Assembly: GCA_002365175.1 (NCBI GenBank)
Contig: DEZK01000027.1
Coordinates: 62,001-126,000, forward strand
Source of the DNA: Raskinella chloraquaticus (SeqCode)
Lineage (GTDB): Bacteria > Pseudomonadota > Alphaproteobacteria > Rhizobiales > UBA4765
DNA: 64,000 nt
Direction of reading: 5' to 3'
Positions 26,028-34,928 of the stretch are shown here, piece after piece. How positions within the stretch are numbered: the first letter of the stretch is position 1; every line of letters starts with the position of its first letter. The notes beneath the pieces were generated by a model that was not told where the DNA came from, did not search any database, and saw nothing but the letters and a program-made list of their open reading frames with translations. The position numbers and the translations under genes are program-made.

Positions 26028-26124
26028 GCGCTCGGGCCATCGGCAGCCGGGCGGGCAGAGCCGGCGGACACATGTGACATCTGCCTGCGGATTTGCCCAT
26101 AAACCTCTGTGATTGCGCTAATCG

Positions 26125-27309
26125 ATGAGTTTGACACCTCTCAATCCCTGGCTTGCGGCTGTCGCCAGCCCGCCGATACCTGAAGCCAAATCATGGCTTG
26201 CGGCCTATGATGGGCGCGCCGGGGAGCCGCTTGATCTGTCGCAGGCGGTGCCGGCCGATCCGCCGCCACCTGCATTGCGTGATCGGCTGGCAAAGGCTGC
26301 TGGCGATAGTACCACGGCCGCCTACGGACCGATCGCCGGCGACATGATCCTGCGCGAGGCTTACGCTGATCACGTCAACGGCCTTTACACCAGCCAGCTC
26401 ACGCCAGAGGACGTGGTGATCACGGCTGGCTGCAATCTTGCCTTTGTCATGGCGGCGATGACGCTTGCCAGGGCCGGTGACAATCTCATCCTGCCCACGC
26501 CATGCTATTTCAATCACGCGATGGCGCTGGGAATGCTGGGCATCGAGGCGCGCGTTCTTGCCTGTCCGCCGGAGCAAGGTTTCGTCCCGGATGCGGGCGA
26601 GGCTGAAAAACTCATCGACCGCTCGACGCGGGCGATTATTCTGGTCACGCCCAATAATCCGACAGGGGCCGTCTACCCCCCGGCGATCATCGAGGCGTTC
26701 GCTGATCTGTGCGAGCGGCGCGGACTGACGCTGGTCATTGATGAGACCTATCGCGATTTTCTGGCCGACGAGGCGCTGCCGCCGCATCGCCTGCTTGCGC
26801 GCGACGCCGGGAAGCGGACCCATGTCGTCCAGCTTTATTCCTTCTCCAAGGCATATGGCATTCCCGGGCATCGCCTTGGCGCCATGGTGGTGCCCGAGCA
26901 TTGGCGCAGCGATCTGGGCAAAGTGTTGGATACGCTCCAGATCTGTCCGCCGCGCCCCGGTCAGATCGCCTGCGCCTGGGCAATCGGTGCGCTCACCAGC
27001 CACCGCTTGCGCAACCGCGATGATATTCTGCGCCGCGCCATTGCGTTCCATGATGCGTTTGCGCTGCTGAAAGACTGGAAAATAGGGTCAATCGGCGCTT
27101 ATTTTGCCTATGTCCGTCACGGTTTTCCTCATCTGTCGAGCGAAGAGGTGGCGCGGCGCATGGCGCTGCAACAGGGCGTTCTGGCCCTTCCCGGCACTTA
27201 TTTCGAGCCGCGCGATCATGGCTATCTGCGCTTTGCGTTTGCCAATGCCGATGCCGAGCGGATCGCCACCCTGCCGGCGCGCCTTTCCGCCCTCACGGCG
27301 ATGGCGTGA
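26125..27309 (+). CDS. Pyridoxal-phosphate aminotransferase, class I/II
   Basis: A fold-type I aminotransferase of 394 residues. TPNNPTGAVYPP binds the cofactor, DETYRDF carries the Asp that pairs with the pyridine nitrogen, and Lys242 in YSFSKAYGIPGHRLG forms the Schiff base. The C-terminal Arg in GYLRFAFAN binds the substrate carboxylate. The amino acid used is not predictable. The gene stands alone. Its 3' end overlaps the convergent birA gene by 17 bases, so the two stop codons lie inside each other's coding sequence. Confidence 0.92.
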   Translation: MSLTPLNPWLAAVASPPIPEAKSWLAAYDGRAGEPLDLSQAVPADPPPPALRDRLAKAAGDSTTAAYGPIAGDMILREAYADHVNGLYTSQLTPEDVVITAGCNLAFVMAAMTLARAGDNLILPTPCYFNHAMALGMLGIEARVLACPPEQGFVPDAGEAEKLIDRSTRAIILVTPNNPTGAVYPPAIIEAFADLCERRGLTLVIDETYRDFLADEALPPHRLLARDAGKRTHVVQLYSFSKAYGIPGHRLGAMVVPEHWRSDLGKVLDTLQICPPRPGQIACAWAIGALTSHRLRNRDDILRRAIAFHDAFALLKDWKIGSIGAYFAYVRHGFPHLSSEEVARRMALQQGVLALPGTYFEPRDHGYLRFAFANADAERIATLPARLSALTAMA

Positions 27310-28030
27310 GCGTGGGGAAGACGTCACCGGCGGCAAAGCGAACGAATGCGCCATCACATTCAAGGCACAGGCATCCCTCCTCGTCGATCCCGATGAAATT
27401 GCCGTGGCGCGGCGCTGCACTGCTGGCGCCGATGGTGAGAGGATCACCGGGGCGATGACTCTTTTTCAGATACTCAGCGCGGATGGGGGTAAAACCGTCG
27501 GCTAGCCAGCGTTCAATCATCTGCTGCAGATGGGCTGCCAGCCGGCTTGCAAACGCCGAAGGCGCGAGGAGGCCGGTGCGATGGGCACCCACATGCGTCG
27601 CGGGATAAAGTGTATCGGGCGGGTGCGAGGCGAGATTGACCCCGATGCCGATGACGAGAAAGGGCGCAGCGGCGCCCGCCTCGATGAGGATGCCGCCGGC
27701 CTTGGCGTTGGCGATCAGCACATCATTCGGCCATTTGATGCGCACATCCGCGCCGTCGTCGATATGGTCTTCCACGGTGGTGGCAAGTGCCAGGGCCACC
27801 GCAAAGCCTGACAGCCAGGGGCGGCGCCATTCGCCCCGCTGATCCTTGGGCACAATAAAGCTCACATAGAGGTTGCCGGGCGGGGACGTCCATGATCGCG
27901 CCTGGCGGCCGCGGCCGGCGTGCTGCAGGTGCGCCGTGATCATCGTCCAGCCGCGGACGGCGCCGGCGGCGATCAGGCGCTGGGCCTCGGCATTGGTCGA
28001 ATCGACGCTTTCAAGCGCGATGTGGTGCAT
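27293..28030 (-). CDS. birA: Biotin--[acetyl-CoA carboxylase] ligase
   Basis: BirA attaches biotin to the carrier protein of acetyl-CoA carboxylase. The 245-residue protein starts HHIALESVDSTNAEAQRLI and has AGRGRQARSW (biotinyl-AMP loop), NLYVSFIVP and KWPNDVLI with GGILIE. The N-terminal helix-turn-helix domain of E. coli BirA is absent, so this is a catalytic-only form that would not repress biotin genes. ATG 28030 overlaps the end of msrQ by 20 bases. Longer upstream readings lie inside msrQ. Confidence 0.95.
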   Translation of the reverse strand: MHHIALESVDSTNAEAQRLIAAGAVRGWTMITAHLQHAGRGRQARSWTSPPGNLYVSFIVPKDQRGEWRRPWLSGFAVALALATTVEDHIDDGADVRIKWPNDVLIANAKAGGILIEAGAAAPFLVIGIGVNLASHPPDTLYPATHVGAHRTGLLAPSAFASRLAAHLQQMIERWLADGFTPIRAEYLKKSHRPGDPLTIGASSAAPRHGNFIGIDEEGCLCLECDGAFVRFAAGDVFPTLTPSP

Positions 28031-28895
28031 GGCGTCGTGCCGGTCGCTCCGGCTCGGCAAAACAGGCGCGGGCAAACGCCAGCACCGCCACCAGGGCAGC
28101 GCTGGCGAAGGTCCACCAGCCGGGGCGGAAGGTTGACAGCGGATCGAGGTTTGATTCGAGGACCAGCCAGAAGGAAATACGTCCACCGCTGGCGTACCAG
28201 CCGGCCTCGGCCAGCATGGTCAGGACGCCGGATAGAACAGCTACACCAAGGAGCGTCGGGAATTTCAGCGGCAGGCCGATATCATGCGCAAGGCGGTAGA
28301 GCATGAGCGCGGCAAACAGACCCAGCATGAGGCAGGCTTCGCTGACATCGAGCTTTGACTGCAGCAGGAAATGCAGAAGAACGATGAGGATCGCCGGATA
28401 GATCAGGCGATGAATTTCGTTCCAGCGCACGGAGCCAAGACGCTTCAGTGCTCCATCATTCGAGGTTGCGCCTTGAACGAGGAAGATGACAAGCGCGATG
28501 GTACCGAGGCCGAGATAGAAGCGATGGACGATTTCGCTCAGGACAAAGACAAGATCGAGGCTCTGGTCGATCACATAGATCACAACGTGGATCAGCGAAT
28601 AGGCGAGCACGGTCAAGCCCAATTGCCGGCGCAGCACAATAAGCCGAGGCCAGGCAAAAATCCGGCGAAACGGCGTGATTGCCAGCGTCACCGCCAGAAA
28701 CCGCGTCGCCCACAGGCCGGTCTCGTGGTTGAGCGCGGTCAGCGGCTTGGTCCCGAGATTATCGGTTGCGTAGGCGTAAGCGAGCCAGCAAGCGGGCAGC
28801 AGCGCACCAATAAAGCAGGCAAGCTTCAGCCATGACAGCCGGCCGGCCCGATCAGTCCAGGGAGCAAGATCGATGAGCGCGAAACGGCCGGGCAT
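28011..28895 (-). CDS. msrQ: Haem-binding membrane subunit MsrQ (YedZ), ferric-reductase-like
   Basis: A 294-residue inner-membrane cytochrome b of the MsrPQ methionine-sulfoxide repair system, which passes electrons to the periplasmic molybdoenzyme MsrP. Six or more membrane segments are visible. Histidines lie in LNHETGLWATRFLAVTLAIT, YSLIHVVIYVIDQ, NEIHRLIYPAILIVLLHFLL, the expected haem ligand pattern. GGGAGG lies 8 bases before ATG 28895; the open frame extends further but not as coding. No msrP gene is adjacent: upstream is mrp and downstream is birA. Confidence 0.88.
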   Translation of the reverse strand: MPGRFALIDLAPWTDRAGRLSWLKLACFIGALLPACWLAYAYATDNLGTKPLTALNHETGLWATRFLAVTLAITPFRRIFAWPRLIVLRRQLGLTVLAYSLIHVVIYVIDQSLDLVFVLSEIVHRFYLGLGTIALVIFLVQGATSNDGALKRLGSVRWNEIHRLIYPAILIVLLHFLLQSKLDVSEACLMLGLFAALMLYRLAHDIGLPLKFPTLLGVAVLSGVLTMLAEAGWYASGGRISFWLVLESNLDPLSTFRPGWWTFASAALVAVLAFARACFAEPERPARRHAPHRA

Positions 28896-28989
28896 TACAG
28901 GGCCTCCCTGGCGGGCCGACAGGTCAACGAGGCGATAAACCGTGAGCCGGGATGGAACAAGGGGGTGGCCAATTTTGGGCGCTCGAGGA

Positions 28990-30036
28990 TCATATGCGCG
29001 CAGCGAGCTTTGCCCACAGACGCGCGGCGATGGCACCATAGGCCGCCGCGTGCGGTCCATCGGGATCGGCAACCACGCTGGGCGCCCCGGCATCGGCAGC
29101 AACACGGATTGCCATGTGCAACGGTATCTCGCCGAGGAAATCGAGACCGAGCTTTTCCGCTTCCCGCTGCGCCCCGCCATGACCGAAAATATCGCAGCGA
29201 GAGCCACAGGCGGGGCAGATGAAGGTCGACATGTTTTCAACCAGGCCGAAAACCTTGACGTCAGCCTTGGCAAACAGCGTCAACCCCTTCCTCGCGTCGA
29301 TCAGGGCAAGGTCCTGGGGTGTTGAGACGATAATGGCGCCATCGAGCGGCATTTTCTGCGCCATGGTGAGTTGCGCGTCGCCCGTTCCCGGCGGCATGTC
29401 GACGATCAGAACGTCAAGGTCGCCCCAGGCGACCTCGCGCATCATCTGGGTGAGGGCTGAATCGATCATCGGGCCGCGCCAGATGAGCGGGCTTTCCTCT
29501 TCCACCATGAAACCGATCGACATCACTTTAAGCCCGTGCGCCTCGATCGGCTTCAGCATTTTGCCGTCGATGAATTCCGGCTTCCGGCTCACCCCCATGA
29601 GGCGCGGCACCGAGGGACCATAGATATCGGCATCGACGAGGCCAACCGCCAGGCCCTTGCGGCGCAGCGCAAGCGCGAGGTTGGCGGCAAGCGTCGATTT
29701 GCCAACGCCGCCTTTGCCGGACGCCACCGCCACCATATGGCGAACGCCAGGAATGTCGCGCGCTGACCCTTGCGCGCGCGGCGCTGATGCCGTTTTTTCT
29801 GCCGTCAAAATGACCAGCGCCCGCGTAATCCCCGGCAATGCGAGCAGAGCTGCTTCGGCAGCCTTCTGCACGTCGGCGAAGGCTTTTGCTTCGGCTGCCG
29901 CAATGCGCAAGGTGAGGCGGATGGTGGCGCCGTCAATCACCAGCGATTCGATGCGCTCATTGCTGGTCAGCGCGTGGCCGGCGGGATCTTGGATCTGTGA
30001 CAGCGCCTGTTCGACCGCCGCCCTGGAAAGGGTCAT
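28990..30036 (-). CDS. apbC: Mrp/ApbC family Fe-S cluster carrier ATPase
   Basis: A P-loop ATPase that carries or inserts iron-sulfur clusters. The 348-residue protein has an N-terminal MIP18-like domain (EQALSQIQDPAGHALTSNERI), then Walker A VASGKGGVGKSTLAANLALA (deviant, with two lysines), VDADIYGPSVPRLMGV, VDMPPGTGDAQLTM and the cluster-binding pair CPACGSRCDIFG. All functional residues are present. It is divergent from hisB across about 147 bases. Confidence 0.95.
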   Translation of the reverse strand: MTLSRAAVEQALSQIQDPAGHALTSNERIESLVIDGATIRLTLRIAAAEAKAFADVQKAAEAALLALPGITRALVILTAEKTASAPRAQGSARDIPGVRHMVAVASGKGGVGKSTLAANLALALRRKGLAVGLVDADIYGPSVPRLMGVSRKPEFIDGKMLKPIEAHGLKVMSIGFMVEEESPLIWRGPMIDSALTQMMREVAWGDLDVLIVDMPPGTGDAQLTMAQKMPLDGAIIVSTPQDLALIDARKGLTLFAKADVKVFGLVENMSTFICPACGSRCDIFGHGGAQREAEKLGLDFLGEIPLHMAIRVAADAGAPSVVADPDGPHAAAYGAIAARLWAKLAARI

Positions 30037-30183
30037 GTGTTGTCCGTCGCCGTTTGAGAACCGGGGAGGGTGTTTCCCTTACCCGAGTTCGACCGGCGCT
30101 GCCAGACGATATGGCGGGATGGCGGTATAGCCTCGCACGCCTGCGCCTGATAAAGGGACACAAAGACGTCCAGAGTGAGACCC

Positions 30184-30777
30184 ATGCGGCAGGCAACGAT
30201 TACCCGCACGACCAAAGAAACCGATATCCGCGTCGAGGTGAACCTCGATGGGGCGGGCGCGTGTGAAGTGGTGACAGGGGTCGGCTTTTTCGACCACATG
30301 CTTCACCAGCTGGCGCGCCATGGCGGGTTTGATCTCAAAATCACCGCCAAGGGTGATCTTCATATCGATGATCACCATACGGTCGAGGATGTCGGCATCG
30401 CGCTTGGGCAGGCGGTGCGCCAGGCGCTGGGCGATATGCGCGGGTTGACGCGCTATGGTGAAGCCTCGGTGCCGATGGATGAAGCTCTCACGCGCACGGC
30501 CATCGACGTGTCGGGCCGGCCGTTTCTGGTCTTCAACGTCAGCTTCCCGGCGGCCAAGATCGGCAGTTTTGACTGCGAGCTGGTGCGTGAATTCTTCCAG
30601 GCGTTCGCCATGAATGCGGCGATCACATTGCACATCGACAATGTGCGCGGCAGCAATGCCCACCATATTGCCGAGGTGACGTTCAAATCGGTAGCACGCG
30701 CGTTGCGGATCGCAGTGGCGCGTGATCCGCGGCTGGGCGACACCCTGCCGACGACCAAGGGCAGGATCGGCGCATGA
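30184..30777 (+). CDS. hisB: Imidazoleglycerol-phosphate dehydratase
   Basis: HisB dehydrates imidazoleglycerol phosphate in histidine synthesis. The 197-residue monofunctional form has the manganese-binding histidine clusters [18 protein letters not shown] and [14 protein letters not shown], and later [22 protein letters not shown] 30184 is preceded by GAG; an in-frame GTG at 30175 is an alternative. It heads the operon hisB-DUF2628-hisH-hisA-hisF-hisE. Its stop overlaps the next start by 4 bases. Confidence 0.97.
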   Translation: MRQATITRTTKETDIRVEVNLDGAGACEVVTGVGFFDHMLHQLARHGGFDLKITAKGDLHIDDHHTVEDVGIALGQAVRQALGDMRGLTRYGEASVPMDEALTRTAIDVSGRPFLVFNVSFPAAKIGSFDCELVREFFQAFAMNAAITLHIDNVRGSNAHHIAEVTFKSVARALRIAVARDPRLGDTLPTTKGRIGA

Positions 30778-31172
30778 GGCCGGGCATCTATACTGTGCAT
30801 GCGCCTCTGGGGATTGCACCGTCGGCGGAAAAATTCGTTTTTGTCCGCGAAGGTTTTTCGTTCCTTGCATTTATTGCCCCGCTCGTCTGGCTCGTCGTCT
30901 ACCGCGTCTGGCGCCCGCTTGTGGTTTATGTCCTGGTGGTCGCTTGCCTTGCAGCGGGTGAATATTTTCTGGGTGTTGACAGCAATATCGCGCTCGCAAC
31001 CTCGCTCCTCATTGGTCTTTACTTCGGCTTCGAGGCAGCCGCATTGCGCCAGGACACGTTGCGCCGGCGCGGCTTTCTCCATGTGGCCAGCGTTGTTGGC
31101 AACAGCCGGATTGAAGCGGAGCAGCGCTATTTCACGCTGTCGCCGCCAAGCCAAGCCGGCATGACAGGCTGA
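30774..31172 (+). CDS. DUF2628 family small membrane protein
   Basis: A 132-residue protein of unknown function with the DUF2628 pattern. The start [10 protein letters not shown] leads into [20 protein letters not shown], then two further hydrophobic segments ([17 protein letters not shown] and [20 protein letters not shown]) and the cytoplasmic tail [13 protein letters not shown]. The position inside the histidine operon between hisB and hisH is recurrent in alphaproteobacteria, yet no role in histidine synthesis is known. The start overlaps the hisB stop (ATGA). Confidence 0.9.
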   Translation: MRPGIYTVHAPLGIAPSAEKFVFVREGFSFLAFIAPLVWLVVYRVWRPLVVYVLVVACLAAGEYFLGVDSNIALATSLLIGLYFGFEAAALRQDTLRRRGFLHVASVVGNSRIEAEQRYFTLSPPSQAGMTG

Positions 31173-31175
31173 GCC

Positions 31176-31826
31176 TTGCGTATCGCCCTCATCGATTATG
31201 GAGCCGGCAATCTGCGCTCGGCGGAAAAAGCGCTCGCGGTGGCTGCCCGGTCGCTTGGCCAATCGCTGGACATTCGCGTCACCAGCGATCCTGACGACGT
31301 CATGAAGGCTGAGCGCATTGTCCTGCCAGGTGATGGCGCGTTCGCCGATTGCCGGGAAAACCTGCTGGCGATTCCAGGCCTTGATCAGGCGCTTGAGGAA
31401 AGCGTGCGTGCGCGCGGGCGACCGTTTCTCGGCATCTGCGTGGGCATGCAGCTTCTGGTCGATGTGGGGTTGGAAGCGCGGCTGACGCCGGGACTTGGCT
31501 GGATCGGAGGCACGTGCGAGGCGATCAAGCCTGGCGATCCAACCTTGAAGGTTCCGCATATGGGCTGGAACACCCTGAGCCAGCACCGCCCCCACCCCCT
31601 GCTCGACGGGTTGAAACTGGGTGAGGACGGGCATCACGCTTATTTTCTCCATGGCTATCACGTTCTGCCCAGCGCGGTGCAAGACATCGTGGCAAGTGCT
31701 GATTATGGCGGGCCGATCACCGCCATCATCGCGCGTGACAACATGGTTGGCACCCAGTTTCATCCCGAGAAAAGTCAGGTTCTGGGGCTTTCTCTCCTCG
31801 CAAATTTCCTCAAGTGGGCCCCATGA
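31176..31826 (+). CDS. hisH: Imidazole glycerol phosphate synthase, glutaminase subunit
   Basis: HisH releases ammonia from glutamine for the HisF cyclase. The 216-residue class I amidotransferase has the triad Cys88 ([11 protein letters not shown]), His196 and Glu198 ([12 protein letters not shown]). The conserved N-terminus [18 protein letters not shown] begins only two codons after a TTG at 31176 and no closer ATG exists, so TTG is the start. The stop overlaps the hisA ATG by 4 bases. Confidence 0.96.
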   Translation: MRIALIDYGAGNLRSAEKALAVAARSLGQSLDIRVTSDPDDVMKAERIVLPGDGAFADCRENLLAIPGLDQALEESVRARGRPFLGICVGMQLLVDVGLEARLTPGLGWIGGTCEAIKPGDPTLKVPHMGWNTLSQHRPHPLLDGLKLGEDGHHAYFLHGYHVLPSAVQDIVASADYGGPITAIIARDNMVGTQFHPEKSQVLGLSLLANFLKWAP

Positions 31827-32557
31827 TCCTTTTTCCGGCTATCGATCTCAAAGGCGGCCATTGTGTACGTCTCAGAGAAGGCGAGATGGCGAGTGCCACT
31901 ATCTTCAATACCGCGCCGGCCGCGCAGGCGGCGAGCTTTGCTGCTGACGGGTTTTCATGGATCCATGTGGTTGATCTTGATGGCGCCTTCGCCGGTCGCT
32001 CGGTCAATCGCGCCGCTGTTGATGCCATCATCAAGGCAACCAGCCTCAACGTGCAGCTTGGCGGCGGCATCCGTGATCTTGATGCCATCGCCGGCTGGCT
32101 GTCGGCTGGTGTCACCCGTGTCATTCTTGGCACGGCGGCTGCCCGCGACCCCGCGCTCGTCATCAAGGCCTGCGAGCTTTATCCCGGGCGCATCGTCGTT
32201 GGCATCGATGCCAGGGAGGGTATGGTCGCGGTCGCCGGCTGGGCGGAAACAACGGCCTTGAGCGCGACGGAGCTGGCGCAGCGCTTCGCGGATGTTGGGG
32301 TGAGTGCCATCATTTTCACGGATATCGGCCGAGACGGGCTGCTGACGGGCCTCAATCTGGCGGCAACACGGGCGCTGGCGGCGACAACAAGGGTCCCGGT
32401 GATCGCTTCCGGCGGGCTTGCGGGCATGGCTGACATCGAGGCGCTGTGCGCGCCTGAAAACGCCTGCCTTGCCGGGGCGATTGCCGGGCGGGCGCTCTAT
32501 GATGGCCGGCTGGCGGCGCGCCAGGCCCTGGCGCGGCTTGGCAAAGGCGCTGCGTGA
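31823..32557 (+). CDS. hisA: ProFAR isomerase (HisA)
   Basis: HisA opens the ribose ring of ProFAR by an Amadori rearrangement. The 244-residue TIM barrel has [16 protein letters not shown] with catalytic Asp8, [15 protein letters not shown], and [16 protein letters not shown] with the second catalytic Asp near residue 128. The phosphate loops GGGIR and IASGGLAG are intact. ATG 31823 overlaps the hisH stop, and its own stop shares a base with the hisF start. Confidence 0.96.
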   Translation: MILFPAIDLKGGHCVRLREGEMASATIFNTAPAAQAASFAADGFSWIHVVDLDGAFAGRSVNRAAVDAIIKATSLNVQLGGGIRDLDAIAGWLSAGVTRVILGTAAARDPALVIKACELYPGRIVVGIDAREGMVAVAGWAETTALSATELAQRFADVGVSAIIFTDIGRDGLLTGLNLAATRALAATTRVPVIASGGLAGMADIEALCAPENACLAGAIAGRALYDGRLAARQALARLGKGAA

Positions 32558-33348
32558 TGCTGAAGAAGCGCATTATCCCCTGTCTCGACGTGAAGGATGG
32601 CCGCGTCGTCAAGGGCGTCAACTTCGTCAATCTGGTGGATGCCGGGGACCCGGTTGAAGCGGCCCGGGCCTATGATGCGGCGGGGGCGGATGAGCTGTGC
32701 TTTCTTGACATTACGGCCAGCCAGGAGGGGCGCGGCGCGCTGCTTGATGTGATCGAGCGAACGGCCCAGGCCTGTTTCATGCCGGTGACGGTTGGCGGGG
32801 GGGTACGCGAGCTTTCCGACATCCGCGATCTGATGCTGGCTGGGGCTGACAAGGTGTCGATCAACTCAGCCGCCGTGCGCGATCCATCACTTGTCGGGCG
32901 GGCGGCAGACAAATTCGGTGCGCAGGCGATTGTTGTCGCCATCGATGCGCGCGCGGTTCAGGCGGCCAATGCGGCACCGCGCTATGAGATTTTCACTCAT
33001 GGCGGGCGTCGTGCCACCGGGCGCGATGCGGTGGCGTTCGCCCGGGAGGTCGCGAGGCTCGGTGCCGGTGAAATTCTCCTGACGTCGATGGACCGCGATG
33101 GTACCGGCCGCGGGTTTGACCTTGAGCTTACCCGACAGGTGGCCGATGCGGTGAGCGTCCCCGTTGTCGCGTCGGGTGGTGTCGGGGCGCTTGACCATTT
33201 TCTTCTCGGGCTTACGCAAGGCCATGCACAGGCCGTTCTGGCGGCATCGGTTTTTCACTTCGGCACGTTCACCATAGGACAGGTGAAAGCCTATCTGGCC
33301 GTGCATGGTGTGCCGGTGCGCATTGACAAAATCGACCATGAGCGTTGA
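32557..33348 (+). CDS. hisF: Imidazole glycerol phosphate synthase, cyclase subunit
   Basis: HisF joins ammonia from HisH to PRFAR, forming imidazoleglycerol phosphate and AICAR. The 263-residue TIM barrel begins [19 protein letters not shown] with catalytic Asp11. The second catalytic Asp is in [19 protein letters not shown] (near residue 177). [13 protein letters not shown] and [13 protein letters not shown] are the phosphate sites. ATG 32557 gives the usual N-terminus; a GTG at 32554 would add one residue. Confidence 0.96.
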   Translation: MLKKRIIPCLDVKDGRVVKGVNFVNLVDAGDPVEAARAYDAAGADELCFLDITASQEGRGALLDVIERTAQACFMPVTVGGGVRELSDIRDLMLAGADKVSINSAAVRDPSLVGRAADKFGAQAIVVAIDARAVQAANAAPRYEIFTHGGRRATGRDAVAFAREVARLGAGEILLTSMDRDGTGRGFDLELTRQVADAVSVPVVASGGVGALDHFLLGLTQGHAQAVLAASVFHFGTFTIGQVKAYLAVHGVPVRIDKIDHER

Positions 33349-33399
33349 ATTCATCGTCAGTGGTCTAGATGAGTCGCGCCACCTCATGGAGGGTCGCCG

Positions 33400-33756
33400 A
33401 TGACGCAATTGGTAGTCAACACACAAAGCGATATGTCCGCGCATGGTCTCGACCGGCTGGCGGCGATCATTGCCGAGCGCGCGCGCGATGGCGGGGCGCA
33501 GTCCTATACGCGCCGGCTCATCGACAAGGGCCTGCCCAAGATCTGCAAGAAACTTGGTGAAGAAGCGGTCGAAGTGGTGATTGCCGCCCTTGCCGAGGAG
33601 CGACCAGAGCTGGTTGGCGAGATCGCCGATCTCCTCTACCATCTGCTGGTGATGATGCAGGTCAAGGGTATTACATTGGCAGAAGTCAGCGCCCTCATCG
33701 AAGGGCGTATGGTGCAATCCGGGCTTGAAGAAAAGGCGGCGCGCAAGCAACCTTGA
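33400..33756 (+). CDS. hisE: Phosphoribosyl-ATP pyrophosphatase
   Basis: HisE hydrolyses phosphoribosyl-ATP in the second step of histidine synthesis. The 118-residue all-alpha MazG-like protein has the metal-binding pattern [17 protein letters not shown] followed by [22 protein letters not shown] ribosome site precedes ATG 33400. It lies 51 bases after hisF and is probably in the same transcript, with coaA 40 bases further on. HisI, HisG and HisD are not in the window. Confidence 0.96.
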   Translation: MTQLVVNTQSDMSAHGLDRLAAIIAERARDGGAQSYTRRLIDKGLPKICKKLGEEAVEVVIAALAEERPELVGEIADLLYHLLVMMQVKGITLAEVSALIEGRMVQSGLEEKAARKQP

Positions 33757-33796
33757 AGCGGGCACTGCGCCAGGTTCAGAGGCGTCTGGAGAGCGT

Positions 33797-34756
33797 ATGG
33801 ATCAGATCACCGGCGATGATTTATCACCCTACCGCATATTCTCGTCGGCGGAATGGTCGCAATTGCGCGCTGATACGCCGATGACGCTGAGCGCGGCCGA
33901 GGTGGAGAAGCTTCGCTCGGTCAATGACCAGATTTCGATCGAGGAGGTGGAGCGGATTTATCTGCCGCTGTCGCGCCTGCTGTGGCTCTATGTCGCCGCA
34001 ACCCAGCAATTATTCTCGGCAACCGCCCGCTTTCTCGGCGATCAGGGCAATGAGGGCAAGGTGCCCTATCTCATCGGCCTTGCCGGATCGGTGGCGGTTG
34101 GCAAGTCGACCACGTCGCGCCTGTTGCAGGCGCTGCTGGCGCGCTGGCCAACGACGCCCAAGGTCGATCTGCTGACGACGGATGGATTCCTGTTCCCCAA
34201 CGACGTCCTGCGGGCTGAAAGCAGTCTTGAGCGCAAGGGATTTCCCGAAAGCTACGATACCAAGCGTCTCCTGCGTTTCCTCTCCGACATCAAGGCGGGC
34301 AAGCGCCACGTCAAGGCACCGGTCTATTCACATCTCCTCTATGACATCGTTGCCGAGGAAACGAGCGAGATCGACCGCCCTGATATCCTCATCGTCGAAG
34401 GTCTCAACGTGCTGCAATATTCCCGCCCTGCTCATGGCGGGCGCACGATGCCTTTCGTCTCTGATTTCTTTGATTTCACCATCTATGTCGATGCCGATGA
34501 AGAGCAAATCCACGACTGGTATGTGGAGCGCTTCATGCGCCTGCGTGAAACGGCCTTTCGTGATCCGCGCTCGTATTTTCACCGTTACGCCGAAATGTCG
34601 GAGGGCGAGGCGCTGAAAGCGGCAAACCGCCTGTGGGGCCGCATCAACCTGCCAAACCTGCTGGAAAACATCCTGCCGACACGCCAGCGCGCCGATCTCA
34701 TCCTTACCAAGGGCGCCGATCATTCGATTGATCGGGTGGCGTTGAGAAAACTTTAA
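33797..34756 (+). CDS. coaA: Pantothenate kinase, type I
   Basis: CoaA phosphorylates pantothenate, the first step of coenzyme A synthesis and its main control point. The 319-residue P-loop kinase has Walker A GSVAVGKS (residues 97-104), [31 protein letters not shown] and [14 protein letters not shown] 33797 follows GGAG; the frame is open upstream into hisE but without homology. Placement behind hisE is typical of the order. The length is normal for the prokaryotic type I enzyme. Confidence 0.96.
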   Translation: MDQITGDDLSPYRIFSSAEWSQLRADTPMTLSAAEVEKLRSVNDQISIEEVERIYLPLSRLLWLYVAATQQLFSATARFLGDQGNEGKVPYLIGLAGSVAVGKSTTSRLLQALLARWPTTPKVDLLTTDGFLFPNDVLRAESSLERKGFPESYDTKRLLRFLSDIKAGKRHVKAPVYSHLLYDIVAEETSEIDRPDILIVEGLNVLQYSRPAHGGRTMPFVSDFFDFTIYVDADEEQIHDWYVERFMRLRETAFRDPRSYFHRYAEMSEGEALKAANRLWGRINLPNLLENILPTRQRADLILTKGADHSIDRVALRKL

Positions 34757-34928
34757 CGATATCAATTATTTATTCTGACTTTATCCTGGTGTTCGACCGC
34801 ACATACGGGATGGCCGCCGCAGGGGCTTGCAGCCTTCGTCAACACATCCCGCCCACGCCGGCCTTGTTCTGAATGAGACGTCACAGACGATTAAAATCAG
34901 AAAAATGTCACATGAAAATAAATGTTAT
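34757..34928. other. Intergenic region between convergent coaA and manC
   Basis: About 170 bases with no gene. The segment 34880-34928 is AT-rich and continuous with the AT-rich manC end. Arms CGGGATG (from about 34807) and CATCCCG (ending about 34852) could pair around a loop of more than 30 bases, but there is no T-run, so I do not call a terminator. Confidence 0.5.

Noticed and set aside
30453..31763. 436-codon open frame antisense to hisB, DUF2628 and hisH
   Set aside because: It mirrors three certain genes, has no recognisable motif and is explained by GC-rich third positions of the real frames.
34806..34852. CGGGATG / CATCCCG arms after coaA as a terminator
   Set aside because: The loop exceeds 30 bases and no T-run follows on either strand.
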